A stretch of DNA of 64,000 nt from the NCBI GenBank assembly GCA_965202795.1, contig OZ241848.1:434001-498000 (forward strand), written 5' to 3'. Origin of the DNA: JACOND01 sp965202795. Its GTDB lineage: Bacteria; Bdellovibrionota; Bdellovibrionia; Bdellovibrionales; UBA1609. Of the stretch, positions 58,861 through 64,000 are shown piece after piece (the stretch's first letter is position 1; each line of letters starts with the position of its first letter). Under the pieces are notes generated by a model. The model was given only the letters and a program-made list of their open reading frames with translations, searched no databases and was not told the DNA's origin. Both the position numbers and the translations under genes were made by a program.

Positions 58861-60268
58861 ATGGATCATGCCGCCATCATGCTTTTGAACAAAGGCGGAA
58901 AAGGGCGTTTTTCAGGCGCCTTTTCCTTTTTCATGCTGTTTTATTCTCCGGCAGCGGGGGCGGTCAGCTCGGAGGGTTATCTCTCTCAGTCAGAAAATCC
59001 CGCTTCGGCTTGCGCTGTAATTTATGAAAATAAACAGCGCCCGCAGGCTTTGCTCAGGGAATATTGCGGGCAGAGACAAGCTGCTGACTGCCGCCCGCTG
59101 CGCCCCTGAGCCTGATGAAACCGCGCTCATCCGCTGCCCCGATCAGCCGGAAAGGCTGCGGCTGGTCAAGGGCTGGTTGATTCATCCTCTTTATCATGAT
59201 TTTAAAGGTTTTGATCTGGCTTTGCTCCAGGCCGAGTCGGATTTTGCCGATCTTCCCAATGGCGCCAATGGCGCGGAAATCAGAGCAGCGCCCCCGCTCT
59301 CTGAATCTGTCCTGGAGTGGATCAGGAAAAACATTGACAGGGATTTGCAGCTGGCCGCTAATTTTGTCCCGGCTTTGGCTCTGCAAACCGCCCCCATAGA
59401 GAGCATGGAATCGCCGGAAGAATGCCTCCTCCGTTTAACCAGACAGGCCGCCTGCAGCCCCGCGCCCGGCCAGACAGAGGCGCTTGCGGATGAAATCTAC
59501 TTCCAATGCGGCATTGCCGCGCCTCCGCCTTTAAAAAAACAGATGGATCCCGCCAGCTGCTCAAAACAACAGGCCGCATCTTTAACCGAAATGACCGCCT
59601 TGCGGGAGCAAGCCTGGGACACGCCATGCGGCCCCGGCATCAAAGGCGCCCCGCACGCCTTTGGCGGCGGATTTGTGGCGGCCGCAGCCAGAGTGACTGA
59701 GACCGCTTTTGTGGGGCCGCTGGCGGCTGTTTGCGGCAAGGCGCATGTTAAGGGCAAGGCGCAAATTAAGGATAAAGCAAAAATTTCCGATAACGCGCTG
59801 GTTGACGGCGATGCGGAGATTTCCGGCAAGGCGCGGGTGTCTGGCGAGGCGCGGGTTAGCGGATGGGCGAAGGTGTCCGGCCATGCGGAGGTTTCCGGCA
59901 AGGCGCGGGTGTTTGGCCATGCGCGGGCTGGCGGCCATGCGCGGGTGTTCGGCCAAGCAAAGGTTTCCAGCTGGGCAAAAATTTCCAACAGGGCGGCGAT
60001 TTATGGCGAGGCGCGGGTTAGCGGATGGGCGAAGGTGTCCGGCCATGCGGAGGTTTACGGCGAGGCGCGGGTTAGCGGATGGGCGAAGGTGTCCGGCCAT
60101 GCGGAGGTTTACGGCGAGGCGCGGGTTTTCGGCAATGCGAAGGTTTCCGGCGAGGCATGGGTTTCCGAAAATGAGAAAGTTAATGGCCATGTGACGCTTG
60201 ATGGCCCTCCGTCCATATTTTTGGGCGCCCGGGCTTTTTTCCGCAGCATCACTTCAGAGGAGCATTAA
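58861..60268 (+). pseudogene. Trypsin-like domain fused to hexapeptide repeats, frameshifted (copy 9)
   Basis: Frame 1 (58861 on) gives a signal sequence (FSGAFSFFMLFYSPAAGAV) and SACAVIYENKQ. The trypsin-like continuation RRLCSGNIAGRDKLLTAARC, then VKGWLIHPLYHDFKGFDLALLQAE is in another frame starting at the ATG at 59024, so a shift lies in the GAAAATAAACAG tract near 59025-59040. TAARC replaces the TAAHC catalytic histidine and no GDSGGP is seen, so it is also a pseudoprotease. From 59620 follows the hexapeptide cap (CGPGIKGAPHAFGGG ... AAVC) and about 24 hexapeptides with repeated GEARVSGWAKVSGHAEVY triplets, ending FRSITSEEH. Either a true frameshift, a programmed one, or the second part is made alone. 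Confidence 0.7.
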
Positions 60269-60389
60269 CAGAGGCTGTTTTTTTCATGCAGCCTCCTTAT
60301 AGATGGCGCTGGTTTTTGCCGCTGGATATTCTCAGCAAAAAAGCTTATGCTGGCCCACATGGCCGGCCTAAAGAAAAAAGTCCAAAATT

Positions 60390-60935
60390 ATGGCTGATTC
60401 TGATGTTTTTTTCTCTCATATAGCGGCTGTTTCGGCAAACGGCGCGCTGGGGCTTGAGGGCCGGCTGCCCTGGCATATCCCCGAAGACCTAAAATACTTT
60501 AAGGACAAAACCCTTGGCAAAGCTTTGATCATGGGGCGAAAAACCTTTGAGTCCCTTGGCGGGCCTTTGCCAGACAGGCTGCATATTGTTGTCAGCAGAA
60601 ACAGGGGGTTTCAGCCGGCGGGGGCTGTGGTCTGCCATTCTCTGCCAGAGGCCATGGCCCGCAGCCAGAAGCCGGAAGTCATATCCCGCCATGGGCCGGA
60701 GATTTTTATCACCGGCGGCGGGGAAATCTACAGACAAACTTTGAGCCATGCGCGCCGCCTCTGCATTACAAAAATTCACAGGAGCTATAAAGGGGACACC
60801 TTTTACCCGGAAGTCCCAAAAAATGAGTTTAAGGAGGCCAGCCGCATAGACCGAACCAGGCCGGTCCCTTTTTCGTTTTTGGTTTTTGAGAGGATCAAAG
60901 AGGCTCCAAAAAGCGCCCGGCCGCCCGGCTCATAA
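60390..60935 (+). CDS. folA: Dihydrofolate reductase
   Basis: 181 residues. HIAAVSANGALGLEGRLPWHIPEDL is the substrate and cofactor-binding start (split around residues 10-34), KALIMGRKTFESLG, the second half has FITGGGEIYRQTLSHARRL and TKIHRSYKGDTFYPEV. It makes tetrahydrofolate from dihydrofolate with NADPH. thyA is not beside it. The ATG has weak AAAGAAAAAAG upstream. mtnA begins 8 bp after the stop, so the two may be cotranscribed. Confidence 0.92.
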   Translation: MADSDVFFSHIAAVSANGALGLEGRLPWHIPEDLKYFKDKTLGKALIMGRKTFESLGGPLPDRLHIVVSRNRGFQPAGAVVCHSLPEAMARSQKPEVISRHGPEIFITGGGEIYRQTLSHARRLCITKIHRSYKGDTFYPEVPKNEFKEASRIDRTRPVPFSFLVFERIKEAPKSARPPGS

Positions 60936-60942
60936 CCGCGAT

Positions 60943-61959
60943 ATGCCGGCTGAAGTCAAAACCAGGGCCTTTCGGTTTTCGGAGAAATCTCCGGCGGGGG
61001 AGAGGCTTTTCATCCTGGACCAAACCCTTCTCCCGGAAAAAGAGCTGTTTGTTCCCATAAAAAGCATAGACGAGGCCATTGCCGCTATAAAAGATCTGAA
61101 GGTCAGGGGCGCCAATGCCATTGGCATTGTGGCGGCTTTCGCCCTGGCTGGGGAGGCCCTGGCTCATCCAGAGAGGGATATGGCTGAGCCGGGCTGGCGG
61201 CTGAAAACAGCCCGCCCCACAGCGGCTCATCTGGCCCGCGCTGTGGATCGGGTATTGGGGCAAAGCTCTCCCGAAGCAAAGCTTAAAGAGGCGCTGCGGA
61301 TTTATGAGGAGGATCGCGCGGCCTGCGAAAACATAGCGGCCCTTTCCCGGCCTCTTATAGCCAAAGGGGACAGCATCCTCACCTATTGCAATACCGGCTT
61401 TTTGGCCGCGTCAGGCGGCGGGACAGCGCTTGGCGCCGCGCGGCAGGCCCATAAAGACGGCAAAGGGGTTCATGTTTATGTCTGCGAAACCAGGCCGGCC
61501 AATCAGGGCGCGCGGCTGACTTTTTGGGAGCTTCAGGAGGATCGCATTCCCGCAAGCCTGATTTGCGACAACATGGCGGGGCATTTAATGGCTCAGGGAA
61601 AGATCCAGAAAGTCATCACAGGCGCGGACCGCATCAGCCGAAACGGCGATACGGCCAATAAAATCGGGACTTTGAGCCTGGCTGTCATCGCGCGGCATTT
61701 TCAGGTTCCCTTTTATGTGGCGGCGCCCTCTTCGGCTTTTGACAAAAGCTTAAAAACCGGCGCGGGCATTCCCATTGAGGAGCGGGCGGCACAGGAAATA
61801 TCCCCTTTTTGGGCGGATAAAAAAGCCAGCGTCATCAGCCCGGCTTTTGATGTGACGCCTTTTTCCCTGATTGACGGAATTGTGACGGAGAGGGGGGTCA
61901 TCAGCTCTCCGGCAGAGCTAAGCGCTCTTATTGATGGCCTAAGCGGGCCGGCGGCATAA
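60943..61959 (+). CDS. mtnA: Methylthioribose-1-phosphate isomerase
   Basis: Converts 5-methylthioribose 1-phosphate to 5-methylthioribulose 1-phosphate in methionine salvage. 338 residues from the ATG at 60943 (MPAEVKTRAF). Conserved segments: IKDLKVRGANAIGIVAAFAL, TYCNTGFLAASGGGTALG with the catalytic cysteine near residue 150, CETRPANQGARLTFWEL, and GADRISRNGDTANKIGT with the catalytic aspartate. eIF2B-alpha-like ribose-isomerase proteins are the main alternative but the CNTG motif fits MtnA. A nucleoside phosphorylase gene follows 7 bp later. Confidence 0.9.
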   Translation: MPAEVKTRAFRFSEKSPAGERLFILDQTLLPEKELFVPIKSIDEAIAAIKDLKVRGANAIGIVAAFALAGEALAHPERDMAEPGWRLKTARPTAAHLARAVDRVLGQSSPEAKLKEALRIYEEDRAACENIAALSRPLIAKGDSILTYCNTGFLAASGGGTALGAARQAHKDGKGVHVYVCETRPANQGARLTFWELQEDRIPASLICDNMAGHLMAQGKIQKVITGADRISRNGDTANKIGTLSLAVIARHFQVPFYVAAPSSAFDKSLKTGAGIPIEERAAQEISPFWADKKASVISPAFDVTPFSLIDGIVTERGVISSPAELSALIDGLSGPAA

Positions 61960-61966
61960 AAAAGCC

Positions 61967-62692
61967 ATGAAAGACGAATCCATTGTTCAGCCTTTTGACT
62001 TTGCCGCCAAATACGGCAAAAAGCTTTCCCTTAAGGGCTTGGAGACGGCGGTTTTGTGCTTTTCCCCCGCCGCTGCCAGAAAGCTTGCAGAGCAGATCCC
62101 CGGCGAGCGGGTTCGCGCTTTGGGCGCCTGTTTTGACATTTACAGAGACTGCGGCGCGGCAGTGGTCAGCCAGTTTGGAGCCGGGGCGCCGGCTGCTGTC
62201 ATGCAGCTGGAGCATTTAAAGGCTCTGGGGATGAAGAGGTTTTTTTCCCTGGGATCGGCGGGGGCCATCTCCCCGAAGCTAAAGCTGTTTCAGGGGGTTT
62301 TTATTGAGGCGGCTTACAGCAGCGAGGGCTGCTCCCGCCATTACGGCGCGGCCTCTCATTCCCCATCCCCCCTGATAAAAAGCCCCTGTTTAAAGGAAGG
62401 GAGGCTGCTGGCGGCGCGGATGAATTTTCTGCCGGCCCGCAGCTGGACAACTGACGCGCCTTACAGAGGGACAAAGCGGCAGATTGAAAACCGCCGCGCG
62501 CAAGGGGCTGTCTGCGCGGAGATGGAGGCGGCGGCCCTGATGAGCGCGGGGGCTTATCACTCTCTGCCTGTGTTTTGCCTGGCGGTGATCTCAGATATAA
62601 TAAGCGGGGGCCAATGGCATCCGCATTTTTCCAGCCGCGAATTGGGCGCGAGCATGCTCTCCGCTTTGAAACAGCTCCTGCAGCTTGATTAA
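61967..62692 (+). CDS. Nucleoside phosphorylase family protein (PNP/UDP type)
   Basis: 241 residues of the PNP_UDP_1 family: LGACFDIYRDCGAAVVSQF, FGAGAPAAVMQLEHLKALG with the phosphate-binding region, RFFSLGSAGAI and the purine-ribose-binding VCAEMEAAALMSAG (glutamates) near residue 185-198. The family splits nucleosides with phosphate. Immediately after mtnA, so it may supply methylthioribose 1-phosphate from methylthioadenosine in place of a dedicated MtnP, but the substrate is not provable here; uridine phosphorylase is a possible alternative. Confidence 0.8.
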   Translation: MKDESIVQPFDFAAKYGKKLSLKGLETAVLCFSPAAARKLAEQIPGERVRALGACFDIYRDCGAAVVSQFGAGAPAAVMQLEHLKALGMKRFFSLGSAGAISPKLKLFQGVFIEAAYSSEGCSRHYGAASHSPSPLIKSPCLKEGRLLAARMNFLPARSWTTDAPYRGTKRQIENRRAQGAVCAEMEAAALMSAGAYHSLPVFCLAVISDIISGGQWHPHFSSRELGASMLSALKQLLQLD

Positions 62693-62726
62693 TGTCCTGC
62701 AAGATGCTTTTATAAACCCATGGAGG

Positions 62727-62763
62727 AAAAAAGCCGCGGCGGGCCGGGCCGCTGCGGCTTTTT
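62727..62763 (+). terminator. Strong bidirectional terminator hairpin
   Basis: AAAAAAGCCGCGGCGG and CCGCTGCGGCTTTTT form a GC-rich stem (one mismatch bulge) around GCCGGG, with A-run before and T5 after. Ends the folA-mtnA-phosphorylase unit. Confidence 0.75.
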
Positions 62764-62869
62764 AAGAGGCTATAAAAAAACTTGTTTTTTTTCAGGACCT
62801 AAGTCTGTCTCGCTGCTGCAGCGCCAGGCAAAAAGCGGCCGCGATAACCCTCCCCATAAACCTCATGAC

Positions 62870-64000
62870 ATGCCAAACCCGTCTGATTTGACTTTTGTCA
62901 CCAACGAGGATGGCCAAAGCCTGCTGGAAAGGTTTAAGGTCTTGATCCGGGACACAGAGCGCTTTGACGCTCTTTCGGGGTATTTTTACAGCAGCGGCTT
63001 TCACGCTCTTTGCAGGTCTTTGGAGAAAACAAAGCGAATCCGCATCCTGATTGGAATCGGCTCTGATAAAGAAACCGCGGGCTGGATAGAATCCGCCCGG
63101 CAGCTGGAGCTGGATTTTTCCCATGCGGAGGCGCAGCAGCGGTTTTCCCAAAAGCTGGTTCATGAGATGGACCGATCCCGCGACGCCAAAGAGGTTTATG
63201 AGGGGGCGCTTAAGTTTATGGAGTGGCTGAAATCAGGAAAGCTGGAAATCAGGGCTTATCCCAGCCGCCGCCTTCATGCCAAGCTTTATATCATGTCTTT
63301 TTCTGAGGGGGACCGGGACCGGGGCCGGGTCATCACAGGCTCCAGCAATTTCACAAGGGCCGGCTTGATTGACAATCTGGAGTTTAATGTGGAGCTGAAA
63401 AACCCCTCTGATTATGAGTTTGCCCTTCAAAAATTTAATGAGCTGTGGGAGGGCGCTGCAGATCTTAAAGAGACCTATCTGGAAACCGCCCGCAGCAAAA
63501 CCTGGCTGAACGACACAGTCACCCCTTATGAGCTTTACCTGAAGTTTTTGTATGAGCATTTTAAAGAGGACTTAAAATCCGCTGATGAATCCCCTTTCCA
63601 ATACATGCCGCGGGATTTTAAGCGGCTGGAGTATCAAACTCAGGCGGTTCAGAGCGCGAAAAGAATTTTAGAGGAACACGGCGGGGTTTTTCTTTCTGAT
63701 GTGGTGGGTCTTGGGAAAACCTATATGTCCGCCATGCTGGCCGGAAGGCTGGACGGGAGAAGCCTGGTCCTGGCGCCGCCCTTTCTTTTAGATGAATCCA
63801 ATCCCGGCTCATGGAAAAATGTTTTTTCAGACTTTCGGGTTCCGGCGGATTTTGCATCCATTGGCCAGCTGGAAAAAACTGTCTCCCGCGGGGCCGGCAA
63901 ATACCGGAATGTTTTTATAGACGAGGCTCACCGCTTCAGAAGGGAGGACAACATCACTTATGAAAATCTGGCCCGGATTTGCCGGGGGAAAAAAGTCATC
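62870..64000 (+). CDS. PLD-family nuclease/helicase protein (3' end beyond window)
   Basis: 377 codons visible with no stop. I choose ATG 62870 (MPNPSDLTF); the frame stays open upstream, so an earlier non-ATG start is possible. Residues about 10-160: phospholipase D-like domain (FDALSGYFYSSGF, IRILIGIGSD) with the HKD-type motif LHAKLYIMSF ... GSSNFTRAGL. From about 240: helicase core with YQTQAVQSAKRIL (Q-like), motif I DVVGLGKTYMSAMLAG and motif II VFIDEAHRFRRED. This combination (PLD nuclease plus SF2 helicase) occurs in putative defence or DNA-repair proteins, often in islands. Function is inferred only from domains. Confidence 0.85.
   Translation, partial: MPNPSDLTFVTNEDGQSLLERFKVLIRDTERFDALSGYFYSSGFHALCRSLEKTKRIRILIGIGSDKETAGWIESARQLELDFSHAEAQQRFSQKLVHEMDRSRDAKEVYEGALKFMEWLKSGKLEIRAYPSRRLHAKLYIMSFSEGDRDRGRVITGSSNFTRAGLIDNLEFNVELKNPSDYEFALQKFNELWEGAADLKETYLETARSKTWLNDTVTPYELYLKFLYEHFKEDLKSADESPFQYMPRDFKRLEYQTQAVQSAKRILEEHGGVFLSDVVGLGKTYMSAMLAGRLDGRSLVLAPPFLLDESNPGSWKNVFSDFRVPADFASIGQLEKTVSRGAGKYRNVFIDEAHRFRREDNITYENLARICRGKKVI

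Overview
The window is a GC-rich bacterial chromosome segment. It looks Gram-negative: there are a LolD-type lipoprotein-export ATPase, TatA, many signal peptides and lipoboxes, a FtsB-like protein and an F0 subunit a. Sel1 repeats, ankyrin repeats, degenerate trypsin folds, a TraB/GumN protein and a large secreted beta-helix family point to a host-associated or predatory lifestyle. The HNH protein at 52213 resembles a family I associate with Bdellovibrio-like bacteria. That is only a hint, and I do not assign a taxon. Both tRNA genes encode their CCA end.

Layout. 1-9.3 kb: serA, a slipin gene overlapping a pseudoprotease/Sel1 gene, proS, an intact IS5-type element inserted exactly in the overlapping stop codons of proS and a convergent secreted-protein gene, then that gene. 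9.3-15.2 kb: a gene-free repeat region, a second pseudoprotease/Sel1 gene, metG, a ftsB-like gene, a DnaQ-like exonuclease and a small membrane protein. 15.2-25.3 kb: an accessory island. It starts with a promoter-hairpin-terminator unit that looks like a small RNA. Seven minus-strand genes for secreted hexapeptide-repeat proteins follow, interrupted by two near-identical copies of an IS1634-type transposase remnant plus an Rpn-family nuclease gene, 4085 bp apart. 25.4-31.2 kb: trmL, atpB, tatA, lolD, dapB, a TauE/SafE transporter and fumC. 31.5-33.3 kb: two secreted coiled-coil proteins and an eighth hexapeptide gene. 33.2-46.2 kb: oligopeptidase B, a Na/Ca exchanger, class I aldolase, lysS with large insertions, prpB-like, tRNA-Met, a lipoprotein, xerC, two secreted proteins and purA. 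46.7-50.6 kb: a lipoprotein, a small coiled-coil membrane protein, a phytase/esterase-like lipoprotein, peroxiredoxin and AhpD. 50.7-54.1 kb: tRNA-His, a truncated adenine methyltransferase and an HNH protein with tandem repeats. 54.2-60.3 kb: ankyrin, TraB/GumN and ankyrin-like membrane proteins, then a ninth hexapeptide domain fused through a frameshift to a trypsin-like domain. 60.4-64 kb: folA, mtnA, a nucleoside phosphorylase, and a PLD-nuclease/helicase running off the end.

Main points of interest: (1) the secreted hexapeptide family (nine members) with its periodic duplication, intergenic hairpins and embedded Rpn nucleases; (2) a short palindromic GC-rich element at several loci, lying in frame inside lysS and the HNH gene, reminiscent of Rickettsia palindromic elements; (3) a putative small RNA; (4) insertions in housekeeping enzymes; (5) several promoters placed so close to start codons that leaderless translation is likely.
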